DNA of 64,000 bases from Dastarcus helophoroides (Eukaryota > Arthropoda > Insecta > Coleoptera > Bothrideridae). Shown here one piece after another: positions 35,863 to 47,164 of this stretch. Positions within the stretch are counted from its first letter, which is position 1, and every line of letters begins with the position of its first letter. The stretch is from assembly GCA_028583605.1 (NCBI GenBank), contig CM053325.1, forward strand, positions 39,483,435-39,547,434. The letters run 5' to 3'. Position numbers and translations under genes: made by a program. The notes beneath the pieces were generated by a model. That model saw nothing but the letters and a program-made list of their open reading frames with translations, was not told the origin of the DNA and did no database searches.

Positions 35863-38800
35863 ATTTTGTTTCTCAGCCTTTTGCTGGTATTCATTTAACC
35901 ATCCCAAGTATACTTAAATACTACAGGGGTAGGTCTGTATCTTAGTTTGTGCTTAAAAACTTTCTTAGAATGCGACAGGTATTCAATATAACAGCCTTTT
36001 GGATATCAATGTATGTGTTCTTATGTAGTCCTAGTGTATCTATGCCCTTATGAAGGTTTTTAGGAATAAGTCCAGTTGACGACACCACTACTGGTATTAT
36101 TTCTACTCTGTTAGAGTGTCAGATTTGTCCCATTTCTAGTGCTAATTCTGCGTACATGTCTTTTTTTCCCGGTATTTTTCCATTAAATTGTTGTTGTTTG
36201 GAATAGTTACATCGACCAGTTGTATATTTTTCTTCTTTTTATTCATTACTACGATGTCCGGTCGATTGTTCATTACTCTTCTGTCGGTGATAATTGTTTG
36301 GTCGTAATAAAGTTTAAAAGATTCGTTTTCAAGTACCGCTTGTGGCTCGTATTTATAGTATGGCGTGTACGTGTTGAGGAATCCGTATTTAATGATCAAT
36401 TTTTGGTGGATGATATTACACACTTGATTATGTCTAAGTAAATAATCAGTATTAGCCAGATGAGAGCAGCCAGATGTAATGTGCTGGACTGTTTCAGATT
36501 TTTGCTGGCATTTTCTGCATAAGTCTGAGTTGGTATCTTTTTCTTTAATAATAAATTTCTTGTAACTATTGGTGCTTATGACCTGGTCCTGTATGGCAAT
36601 CATGAATCCCTCAGTTTCAGGTAGTAGTTTGCCATCACTGAGCTATCTGTTTGACGCTTCCTTATCTATGTGTGGCTGGTTTACGTCGTAATAGTGTCGC
36701 CCATGGAGTTCTTTACTTGCCCATTGTTGCAGTTTTTCACTATCGGAGATTACTGTCAAATCATCTCTTTCGTCAAGATTCAAAGCGGAGCAGTTTTTGT
36801 CAGCTAATTTAATTGTGGCATGAAGGTTACTTGTCAAGGATTTACTGCAGAAGAATTCTCTTAATTTATTGATTTGGCTGTTGTGAAGGTTAAGCATATC
36901 GATAAGGGCTCGACCTCCTTGCTTTCTAGGGAGGGTAATTCTGATCATGGATGACTTTGGGTGATGGTCTTTAAATTTAGTCATTAAACTGCGCGTTTGC
37001 CTTTCGATGTTTTCCAAATCAGTTTCCGTCCACTTGATAATTCCAAAAGAATATGTAAGAACTGGGATGGCGTATGTGTTAATTCCTGTGATCAGGTTTA
37101 CTGAGTTTAGTTGAGTTTTAAGTAGCAGCTGAACTCGCTGGCAAAATTGCTTTCTGATCCTTTCCTTTGCCTGTTTCTGTTCTAATAAGCGCGCTTGCTG
37201 AAATCCCAGATATTTGTACGTTTCACCATGTTCCATCGCCTTTATAATTTCCCTATTGGAGAGTACAGCATCGCCGTTTATTAAATGACCTTTTTCAATA
37301 TTTAATATTTTGCACTTGTCCAGGCCAAACTCCATATGTGGAGAATTCATGAGTGATATTAATAAGGCTGCGTATTTCTTTCTCATTTCCTGCGTAGAGT
37401 TTAATGTCATCCATGTAGAGGAGGTGTGATATTGTAAGGCTAACTTGCCTGCCTACTTTTAACTTGTATCCATATTTAGTACTGTTTAGCATTGTGGACA
37501 GCGGGTTGACTGCCAGGCAAAACCACAACGGACTTGAGGAATCTCCTTGGAATATGCCTCTTCGTATGCAGATCTCATCCGTACTGATTATCTCGTTGTC
37601 AGTATATATATTTAAGTTTGTTAGCCAATGTGTCATGACATTCTCCAGAAATGCTATTACTGTAGGGTGAATATTGTATATTTGTAATACATGTACAAGC
37701 CAGGAATGAGGGACGCTGTCAAAGGCTTTCTTATAATCTATAAAGGCGGTATACAAATTACGTTTTTCCCTTTGCACTTGTTTAAGTATAACCGAATCAA
37801 TGACCAACTGTTCTTTACATCCTTGGTGATTTTTCCTGCATCCTTTTTGTTCTTCTGTCAGCAGGTTATGTTCAGTCACATGTTTATAGATGCGGTTAGT
37901 AATACAGGCTGTTAATACTTTGTATAAAGTTGGCAAACATGTGATGGGCCTGTATTGGGCTGGATCATGTGTTTGTTGGCTTTTTGGTAACATGAACGTA
38001 GATCCTAATGTGAGAAAAGTTGGGGTTTCTTTAGGATGGTTAATAACATATGTAAATTGTTCTGCTAGGTTGACATGCAAACTGTTAAATTTTTTATACC
38101 AGAAGTTCTGTATCTTGTCAACTCCAGGCGCTTTCCAGTTACTTGTAGATTTCATCGCGGTATTCACTTCATCTTCACTAATTGCCTCGAAGTTCATTTG
38201 TGGGGTATGAATTTCTCTCTGTTCTGTTCTTATCCAGTGAGCATTTCTTTTGTGTTCTTTAGGAACTGACCATATAGATGTCCAGTACTCGGTAAGTTGT
38301 TGTTTGTTGGGTTTTGGCTGGGCATCTGTAATTGTGGTACCATTAAGCTGCCTATAAAATAGTTTTTGATTGTTCTGAAATAGGTAGTTTTCCTGTTTTA
38401 TTTTTGTACACTTTATGTATCGAGTAAGCCTCTTGGTTTTGGGCTTTAGTTTTTGTTTAGGTACATCCATGTAGTCGTCCAGTTGATGTTGATGGTTTGG
38501 ATGATTTTCTTGAGTCTTTATTTTTTGGAAAAGTTTTTTCACTCGTGATTTTAACCGCTTTGATGGCGATTTAGTTTTTCTGTATGCTGTTAGCTGCCCC
38601 AATTCTTTTCTAATATTGTTAATAGTTTTTTCAAGTCTTTGTTGCAAAAACGGTTTTTTTTAATTCTCAGCAAAGATGTTACGCCTATTTTTTGTTTATG
38701 AATACGGAGAACAGCGACGGCTCCACAATATATCAGAAAATGGAGGCGTTCCAGTGTATTGAAATCCAATGCTACATCTTTTAGTATTTGATTGAACCCC

Positions 38801-39213
38801 ATAATGATGCTGATGGTATTCGCATTGGTTCTTAATTTGGGAAGTTTAGGTCTATATATTGGGTTCATATCCTCAAATTCTGCAAGAGCTCTACGCAACT
38901 CACTTAAAGCCATGTTGGTAGGAGTGTCATGGCTTCTGTGCTGATACTCAAGATTGTGATCATTATTCTGATGCATGTTGTCATTGTCTGTTAAATCTCC
39001 ATCATTAGTTGTTCCAAAGTCAGTAGCTGGTAATATGTTTTCATGACTTTCAGTTTCGAGTAGTGCCTCTCCTCGGAGTTGGTTTAATACGGGTTGTGGA
39101 AGAAGACTATTTTTTAAGATTGCTCTTCGTTGATCAGCAATTCGTTGCTCTGTAAGATGACTTAAGTCAGGATATTTATCTGTGAATGCTTGATGATTAT
39201 TACTTGATTATTT
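35859..39213 (-). mobile_element. R4/Dong-clade non-LTR retrotransposon, copy 2
   Basis: About 3.35 kb on the minus strand, bounded by the (ATT)n remnant at 39214-39231 (5') and the 72-bp (TTA)n at 35787-35858 (3'). The ORF fills almost the whole element, with about 100 bp of 3' untranslated DNA. Confidence 0.85.
35950..39200 (-). pseudogene. R4/Dong-type polyprotein of copy 2, broken
   Basis: The open frame starts near 39195 (QAFTDKYPDLSHLTEQRI) and contains LLPQPVLNQLRGEA. A frameshift in a T-run near 38650 separates it from the RT frame (38647-37295). RT blocks are NWKAPGVDKIQNFW, QYRPITCLPTLYKVLT, AFIDYKKAFDSVPHSWL, GIFQGDSSSPLWFC and SHLLYMDDIKLYAG. A second frameshift near 37330 leads to MEFGLDKCKILN and PRKQGGRALIDML. 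A TAG at 36643 is followed, in frame, by the CCHC motif CRKCQQKSETVQHITSGC, RHN, and the nuclease block NNRPDIVVMN...QLVDVTIPN. A frameshift in an A-run near 36165 precedes the C-terminal end, which also contains a TGA. Confidence 0.85.
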
Positions 39214-39231
39214 TTATTATTATTATTATTT
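39214..39231. repeat. Short (ATT)n tract between R4 copies 2 and 1
   Basis: About six ATT units directly at the 3' end of copy 1 and the 5' end of copy 2. Confidence 0.85.
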
Positions 39232-42200
39232 TCAGTAACTCGGGAAACCTATTTTCCGGCAATCTCTCATCAGGAACCTACCCGGCTTCTCAGATCAAAT
39301 GCTACTTTCATCCAAGAACTTTACGCAATATATTTGCAGTGCCGTATAATGCTGTTTCTTGAATTATGTTTCTATTGATGTTTCCAGGAATATCATTCAC
39401 ATTGTATATGAACCTCTTTGACACAGTACCCAAAGATCCTACAATTATGGGTATTATTTTTGTTCTTAATTTCCACATACGTTGGATTTCTATTTCCAGA
39501 TCTCTATATTTTATTATTTTCTCTACTTCTTTATTATCTACATTGCTATCAGCAGGGATTGCCACATCGACTATCAAACAAGTGCCACTTTTCAGGTCCT
39601 TGATGACTATGTCAAGTTTATTAGCATAAATGGTTCGATCAGTGTATATTTGTTGGTCGTATAACAACACAATATTCCCTTTCGACTGCGTAGGTTGAGG
39701 CTCATGTTGATACCATTTAGCAGAAACTTCTATACCATAATTTTTGCTCACAGCCCAATGTATGTATGTGCATACTCTATTGTGTCTTTTGACATATTCT
39801 GTTTTGGCGAGTTGAGGGCATGCAGAGACTATATGTTCGATATGTTCTTTTTCTTGTTTGCAGATTCTACATGTGTCATCGGTATTTATTTTCAATATTC
39901 TTTTGTCATAGTATTTGGTTCGTAAAGCTTGGTCTTGTGCAGCGGTTATAAAAGCCTCAGTTTCCCCTTTCATTTTGCCATACTTTAGCCATTCAAATGA
40001 GCCTTGTTGATTGATGGTGGGTTTATGGATTATTTTTAAGAAGTTTCCATGTAGGGGCTTTTCTTTCCATTTTGTTTTATGTTCCTTTGTTATGGCTGCC
40101 TTTAAATATTTCTTTTGGTTTTTGATAGCTAATTCAGTGCTATTATTGCCTGGTGGCACAATTTCATAACTGGTCTGTATGTGGTTTGCCTCCGATATTA
40201 TGTTTTTCTGGCTGGGCTTTAAGTTTTCAATTTTCTTAATTATATCTACTAGGCTGTCATCTTTCTTCTTTAAGATATATGTGGATAGTCCCAATATTGT
40301 TACTTTATATGCTGTTTCTACTTTACGAAGTCCTCTACCCCCCTCTAATCTAGGTAAGTAAAGTCTATCCACGTCTGCTCTGGGATGTAGTAACTTATGC
40401 GTGGTCAGTAGCTTACGGGTCTTCCTGTCCAATTGCCTAAGTTCCTCTTTTGTCCAGTTTATAATACCAAAACTATATTCTAGTGCGGGTATTGCTAGAT
40501 TACCAATCGCTGTTATTTTATTTTTTCCTGTAAGTTCTGTGCCTAGTATTAACCTAATTCTTCGAACATACTCTTTTTTTATCTTATCTTTCATCTCGGC
40601 ATGTTCGATGTCACGGTTTTCTGTCACTCCTAGATATTTATATGCCTTTTCAGGTTCAAGGTTTTTAATTTCAGTTTGTTTGTCCATCTGTAGGTTTTCT
40701 GTGTATTTAATCTGCCCTTTATGTATGACTACCTTGGCGCACTTGTCCAGTCCAAATTGCATACTGACATCTTCACTGAATTGTTTCACAATGCCTAACA
40801 TGTCATTAACTCCACCTTCATTGCAGCTGAAGAGTTTTAGATCATCCATGTATAGTAAATGGTGAACCGATGTTTTCTGTACTTTATATCCGCGGTCACT
40901 TTCACGCAGCTCTCTTGATAAGGGTATTAAGCACATGCAGAACAAAAGGGGGGACAGCGAGTCACCTTGGAAGATTCCTCTGTTGATATTTATGGTATTA
41001 GTTTCTATCACTCCTTGTTCTGTTGTCAATCTTGTTCTCGTATTCCATTACTCCATAGCCGTTGTGCAGAAGTGGACTATTTCGTGATCTAGATGATATA
41101 TTTGCATAGCTTGTTTTATCCAATTGTGTGGAATGCTGTCAAACGCTTTTTTGTAGTCTATCCAAGCCATGGCCAATCCCTTTTTCTTTTCTTTACTGTC
41201 TTCCATAATTAGCTTATTTAATAACAGGTGCTCCTTGCATCCCAAAGAACCCCTGGAGCAACCTTTTTGCTCAGCTGGTAGAAGATTGTTATTTACTAGA
41301 TGCTCATAAATTTTATCCGAGAATATTTTGGTGATGAGTTTATAGATAACTGATAAGCATGTTATTGGTCGGTAATTATTCGCTTTGCATGTGTCTTCTG
41401 TTTTTGGTAACAGAAAAGTAATACCTTGCGTAAGCCATTCCGGGATCTGTTCTGAGTGTTTTTTGAGTTCATTTAATGCATAAGCGAATGCCTTATGTGT
41501 AGTGGAAATTTTCTTTAACCAGAAGTTTGGTATTTTGTCCAAACCGGGCGCTTTCCAGTTAGCTGCATTTGATAAGGCCTTTTCTATGTCTCTGATGGTG
41601 ATCTCTTCGCTTGACATAAAAGGTACTTTCTGCGTAGATTTCTCTTCTCTTTTTATCCACTCTGCTTTTGAGTTGTGCCTTGCATTTGTTTCCCACTGAT
41701 CCTTCCAAAAGGCTTCTATTTCATTTTGTGATGGTGCTTTTGTGATTCCTGTACTTTTTGTTTTTAACTGTTGGTAGAACTTTTTTCCATTTTCTTCAAA
41801 AAGTCTGTTTTGTTGATAAAAGTCATTTCTCTTTTGATATCTTCGTATTCGCTGTGCATATGCAAGCACCTTTTCTTTTAACATCTCCTCTACTTTCTGA
41901 TAGCTGCAGTTATTAGAGATTTCATATTTAATTTTCAAGGAATTTATTCGATGCTGTACCCTTTTAGAATGTGTTTTGTCAGATTTCCCCTCAGCTAATA
42001 AGGATAATTCTTTTCGTAATTCTTCTATTCTTTTCTGCATTCTCAGTTTCCATCTGGGGCTTTTATGTTGCTTGTTTCTTGTTGCGTTATCCCTTATTTT
42101 GATTAACTCTCTTGTGATAACTAACTCGCTAGAGTATACCAAGTTGCTTAGTTCAGTGATGTCTTTTGTCTGACTTCGTGCGATATATTCTTGTATGATG

Positions 42201-42391
42201 TCATTAACTTTTAATATCATTTGTTTGGCTTTATTTGTTTCTTTGATTTTCGGAAGTCTGCTTCTTTCTGTCGTGCTAACTATCTTACTGTTTTTAAGTT
42301 CACTGTATATTTTAATCTTTAATTCTAAATCTAAATTTGCTACGGTGGTCTGCTCTGCATTACTATTGGTATTTTCCAAGTCTAGAGATCC

Positions 42392-42392
<1 letters not shown>
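39232..42392 (-). mobile_element. R4/Dong-clade non-LTR retrotransposon, copy 1 (youngest-looking)
   Basis: About 3.16 kb on the minus strand between (TTA)n at 42393-42443 and the short ATT tract at 39214-39231. One reading frame spans nearly the whole element, with about 75 bp of 3' untranslated DNA. Compared with copy 2 it lacks the far N-terminal segment, so it is probably slightly 5'-truncated. Confidence 0.9.
39308..42379 (-). pseudogene. R4/Dong-type polyprotein (RT + CCHC + REL endonuclease), one in-frame stop
   Basis: 1,024 codons in one frame, broken only by a TAA at 41048-41050. Residues counted from 42379: Lys/Arg-rich coiled N-terminal region to about 260; RT from NWKAPGLDKIPNFW through NYRPITCLSVIYKLIT, EQKGCSRGSLGCKEHL, AWIDYKKAFDSIPHNW, GIFQGDSLSPLLFC and LLYMDDLKLF (YMDD at about 510-513, nt 40841-40852). 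Then YLPRLEGGRGLRK, the CCHC motif CRICKQEKEHIEHIVSAC (about 39808-39872) and RHN. The C-terminal nuclease has NKLDIVIKD, VDVAIPADSNV and EVEKIIKY; the usual Pro-Asp is Leu-Asp here. It ends ILRKVLG. The protein would nick a TAA target and prime reverse transcription there. No in-frame ATG is clear at the start; upstream the frame runs into Asn codons of the microsatellite. Confidence 0.88.

Positions 42393-42443
<51 letters not shown>
42393..42443. repeat. (TTA)n microsatellite at the 5' end of R4 copy 1
   Basis: 17 TTA units. On the element strand these are (TAA)n, read in frame as an Asn run just before KGSLDLEN. Confidence 0.95.
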
Positions 42444-42444
<1 letters not shown>

Positions 42445-43912
42445 GAGCTCACTTTCTTGTCCGTAATTAAAAACTAGCATCAATCGACGTATGACATTGA
42501 TGTGTGTCTGAGAGTTCTACAAATTTTGCAATCGATTTTAAACTAACTTCCCGATGAGCTAGAGACCAGAAATTTTAACCATCCCTCGGAACTGGAAGAC
42601 AATGCAACATTTTAATCCAGTCATGAAAATTATTGCGCAAATAGAAAATTCGATAACCAAACTTGACTTAAAATTAACTTAACCTGAAAACAAATATTAC
42701 CTAAAAACCAACCTAACCTAAAATCGAACATAAGCTAATTTCGAATCTTAAACTGATAAATAATACTACAATTTTTAACAAGATCTCCGCAATAAATGGT
42801 AGAATATTCAACGAAATAAAATCAACCTTGGAATCAACAGTATTTGGCAAATTTGTGGGGTTATCTTGAACGATTATTGGGTGCTTTCTATTGTCATTTT
42901 TGACATATTGTCGAGGACAATGCTTACAAATCATCACCAGCTAGTAAACTTATTTATTCTACATTCGTTTCTGTTGATATTTGATGACGTTTTTAGGCGT
43001 AGAAAGTCCTGTGGTAGTATTATTCATTTTATTCGCTAAAAAAAATGAAGTATACAAAAATTGAAGGGAACAAGTTTACAGGATAGTTTACACCTTTATG
43101 AAAGTGTCATCAAAGTTAAAATGTCAACTTACGAAGGTCAGTTAATCAGTAATTCGTTAAAAGTGACGTTGAGGATCGTATCTTGAGAAGGGTGTGTAAA
43201 CTCCTAAATGAGTGTTGTCGACTAGAAAAATTCAGATTGTGTGTAGGTTCTCAGATAAACATGTATAAACTTCTACAAATTGATTCATTATAAGATAAGC
43301 GAATGAGTCAAAGGCCATTTTGTCAGGTAAGGAACATACTTTTAATTTGAATATCTTATATTAATATACAAGTTAATATACAAGTTTAATTTTGAACTAC
43401 CATAGTCTAGACTTGGGTGAAATATTCATGTCATTCAACAAAATAAAATCTATTCATGCATCAATTATCCATTATTGTCTTTTCTTTTTAGGTTTAAATG
43501 TTATAAACAAAAAATTATGTGACGAAGATTTTAAACATTCTTATATGAGAATTTGCGTAGGTACCCCTAAATGTTTCACTTGAATTGGTCAAGGAATTTA
43601 CTAACAGGGAGATTAAGGACAAACAATAAAAATAATACTGAAGTGAAGGGAAAATAGAAGAAAATAATAATATCATTAAATACCTAATAATATTAACTTA
43701 ATAGTTAATAGTGTATCAGTAAAAATTTTTACGATGGCAATAGTCAAAGAGGCAGCTGCGCAACACAAACGACTCAACAACGATCAAAAAACAAACAAAA
43801 GCAGCAAGATTAACTTTAACACGAATCAAAATCAGAGTAACTTTGCAAGATTAATTAATGCATTTTAACATTGATTACCAAATTTCATTTAGACGCACAA
43901 CACTAAAAAGTA
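42444..43912. other. Gene-free AT-rich stretch
   Basis: No recognisable frame or RNA. Short AACCTAACCTAA-type words near 42700 are too few to be telomeric. Confidence 0.5.
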
Positions 43913-44287
43913 GAAAATAATTTAAATAAAAAAACTTTTTAAATTAACACTTTTTTATAAAACATACCCAAAAATTTAAAATAATTTCCCCTAGTTCCAT
44001 ACAGATTTATAATTCCATACAGGTTCCTAACTTTATACAGATAGATGGGCCTGAAAAATTGTGATTATGAATTTGTAATAGCTATGAAAATACTTGTAAA
44101 ATTAAAAACGAAAAACGTGAGGCGCATACAGAAATAATTATTGATGCATGAATAGTTAGGTTAACAGTTCTACTGCTACGCCCCACGTTTTTTGTTTTAA
44201 ATCCTACAAGTATTTTCATAGCTATTAAAAATTAATAATCACAATTTTTCAGGATTATCTGTATGGAGTTAAGAACCTGTATCGTAT

Positions 44288-44662
44288 TGTAATGCAATGT
44301 AAATAGATGAAATAGGATTTAGAATAGAATTGTAGAATTTAGTAAAAAAAAAAGTTTCTAGAAGGTTCTGATAAGAGGAAAGCGGCCGCGATAACGAAAC
44401 AAACGGCAGATAAGCGTTCCAGAAATTTCGGCATTCAATAAGCCTTATCTGTCGAAAATTCTGGAAGCCGGAGGCCAAAACTATAAAAAGGCGTTCAGCT
44501 TTCCCTCGAGTCAGTCAGTCAGAAGTCAGTGTAGTTAGTGGGTCAGCAATTAGTAAATAAGTAGTGAGTTACTGTTCAGTTGAAGTGTACCGAGTTAATT
44601 TAGTAATAAAGTGGGTCTTATTCGATAAGTGTAATCAATTCGAACCGATAACGCACGTAACA
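44288..44662 (+). mobile_element. Solo LTR, Ty3/gypsy-like
   Basis: 375 bp starting TGTAATG and ending CGTAACA, flanked on both sides by the 4-bp duplication GTAT (44284-44287 and 44663-44666). Internal features are a TATA box, a CAGTCAGTCAG stretch after it, and AATAAA at 44604-44611. A related fragment lies at 63271-63436. No gag/pol remains, consistent with recombination between two LTRs. Confidence 0.8.
44482..44490 (+). promoter_or_regulatory. TATA box of the solo LTR
   Basis: TATAAAAAG about 30 bp upstream of TCAGTCAGTCAGAAGTCAGT, a plausible LTR transcription start region. Confidence 0.6.
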
Positions 44663-44763
44663 GTATTATAAATCTGTATAGAACTAAAAGAAATTATTTT
44701 ATACTTTTTGGTCCGTTTTCAAAACGCGTGTTAGTTAAAAAAAAAATCATTTAAATTATTTTT

Positions 44764-45369
44764 CTAATGACAATTATCCTTTTTATTTTACCTAATGAAA
44801 GTTTAGGTCTTCTTCATTAATTTGTTATGGTATGCAACATTTGAAAAAAAGTTTGGAGAAAAATCGAAAATACCGGAAATTCCGAATTTTGCGGCGCAAC
44901 GGGTTTTCCCAAAATTTTTTCAGTCAATCCTTTACATCTACATGTTGCAAACTAAATTAATTAGAAAGCTCTAATATGGTCTAATAAAAAAAGGGTGGAT
45001 TTCATTTAAAAAAGCACACTTATAATCCTCCCGCCCCATTGGTTATAATTTTGGAAATTAAAGTTAACCAAAATTCATATCCTAAAAAATAAATTGTTTA
45101 ATTTCCAAAATGCGCATTACTTTTGAGGCACACTGTATATTGAACTTGTGCCTACCTAGATTCTTTTGAGATACACGAAAATGTTTTAAGATATCGAGTT
45201 AATGTGGACCTAAAAATTGAAAGAAACAATAATAAAATAATGCTACGTTATATATATATATATATTTAGTCTTGAACATAAGTGTGTGCCAATGGACATG
45301 GAACAACATGGGTATCTTCGTTATTAGTGAAGACAGAAAATTGTTTGGTGAAATTTATAGAGCAATCTG
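44764..45369. other. Gene-free stretch
   Basis: 44830-45000 resembles 26970-27110. A (TA)9 tract lies at 45248-45266. No gene. Confidence 0.45.
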
Positions 45370-47164
45370 CAGTGTGTCCCACCAGGAATAGGCGCGATCG
45401 ATATCTGACAAAGTACTCATCCAAAAAAATTGAAAATTTATCAACTAAGCAAACTTGCCGAGGCCAATACAAGTAAAATATTTGCAAAGTTGTAATACTT
45501 CCGGTTATAACGGAAGTTGACACAAACTTCGTTCTTTTAAATAAGACACTCTATATATTTTTGCATTTTTGGATTTATTTAATATTTTAAGGCCACCTTG
45601 GGTAACAAACATTGTTCTTAAAATTTATAGTTTTTGAGATAATTGGATTTTTATAAAAAATTTGACAGATGCAAGGTCCCACCAAATTCTTTGTATTTTT
45701 TTCCAGAAAGAAGATATCTATTTCATATTTGGTACGTAAGTAGAACATTTACGAAGCTATCTTGCACAACTTTTATGGATTAAAAAATATTATACCGAAT
45801 GGTGATTTCACGACTGTACATTTTGGTAAATTCAAACAGCGATAACTTTGTTATCTCAAATGGAACATCCTGTATTTTTTTAACCTATCTAATGCAGATT
45901 TAAATTATCTTTTAGCTAATATCGGCATTGGGGGAGTTATTTACAACTTTTGGAAATAATTGCAATTTTAATACTTTTTTTATTTCACGGTCATTGAATT
46001 CTTATTGAATAGAATATCAGTGACATAATAAGTAGAAATAAATAAAATGTGCTTAAAAAAAACAATCGATATCGACATTTAAATTATGAAACAATCAGTA
46101 AAATTACTTATAGTAGTTCATAGTGTGTGATGAAGCTAAAATTAAAACATGACTGGTTGACATAATTGAAAATCCTATTACGACACTTTTATTATCAGCA
46201 ACAGATTTTCTTGATCTGATTTCTCTTTGACGGAGTCGAAATTTGTGAGGTTTTCTACCATTTGCTTAACTGGATTTCATGGGGGCTTTATTGGATATCG
46301 AACAAATTTATATCGAGAAAATTTATCACTATATCACATGTTTGTGATATTACTATGTTACATGGTCAGAAAATAATAAACAATTTAAAATAATTCTTAT
46401 TGCTAAAAAAGATGGTCAGGCATGTTTTGAATTTAGCTTCACCACACACTATAAAATAAACTATAAATAATTTGACAAATGGTTTCCTGACAGTGTAATT
46501 GTCGATAGAGATTATTTCTACTCATAACGTCACTGATATGCGACCCGGTAAGAGTTCATTTAATGTGAAATGGCAAAAAAATAAAAAAGTGCAATTATTT
46601 CTAAAAGTTGTGAAAGCTTATATTAGGTGAAAGATAATTAAAATCTACATAAGTTAAAAAATATAGGATGTCCATTTGAGATAACAAAGTTCTCGCTGTT
46701 TGAATTTACCAAAATGTACAGTCGTGAAATCACCATTCGGTATAAATGTTTTTTAATCTATAAAAGTTGCGCAAGATAGCTTCGTACATGTTCTACTTTA
46801 CGTACCAAATATGAAATAGATATCTAATCTAGTTTTTGGAAAAAAATACAAAGAATTTGGTGGGACCTTGCATCTGTCAAATTTTTTATAAAAATCCAGT
46901 TATCTCAAGAAACGATAAATCTTAGGAATAATGTTTGTTATTCAAAGTGGCCTTAAAATATTAAATTAAATCCTAAAATATATAGGGTGTCTTATTTAAA
47001 ATAACGAAGTTGCTGTCAACTTCCGGTATAACCGGAATTACTACAACTTTGCGAATATTTTGGTTGTGTTGGCCCTATCATCTTTGCAAGGTTTTAAATT
47101 TTCAAATGTTTTAGATAAGTACTGTGCCAGATATCGATGCGGCGATTCCCGGTGGGATACACTG
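45370..47164. mobile_element. Long-inverted-repeat (foldback) element B, non-autonomous
   Basis: Starts CAGTGTGTCCCACC and ends GGTGGGATACACTG, followed by TA. The arms are about 790 and 745 bp (45370-46157 and 46420-47164), around a loop of about 260 bp. Each arm holds an ACTTCCGGTTATAACGGAAG-type dyad (45497-45518; 47018-47038) followed by TTCTTTTAAATAAGACACTC. No transposase frame. The left TA target has become TG. Confidence 0.8.

Larger units (their letters stand above)
43913..44763. mobile_element. Palindromic (foldback) element interrupted by a solo LTR
   Basis: The left arm 43913-44117 pairs with 44175-44285 and, after the solo LTR, with 44668-44763. For example, AATTCCATACAGGTTC on the left matches GAACCTGTAT before the LTR, and CCATACAGATTTATA matches TATAAATCTGTATAG after it. 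The 57-bp centre is at 44118-44174. No coding sequence. Confidence 0.7.

Noticed and set aside
40401..40865. 154-codon plus-strand frame
   Set aside because: Lies wholly antisense to the RT region of R4 copy 1; composition is the reverse complement of conserved RT codons.
42195..42470. Plus-strand hydrophobic frame with a Leu run
   Set aside because: Antisense shadow of the R4-type ORF reading into the (TTA)n tract.
42660..42730. Telomere-like AACCTAACCTAA words
   Set aside because: Only two or three units and not tandemly extended.
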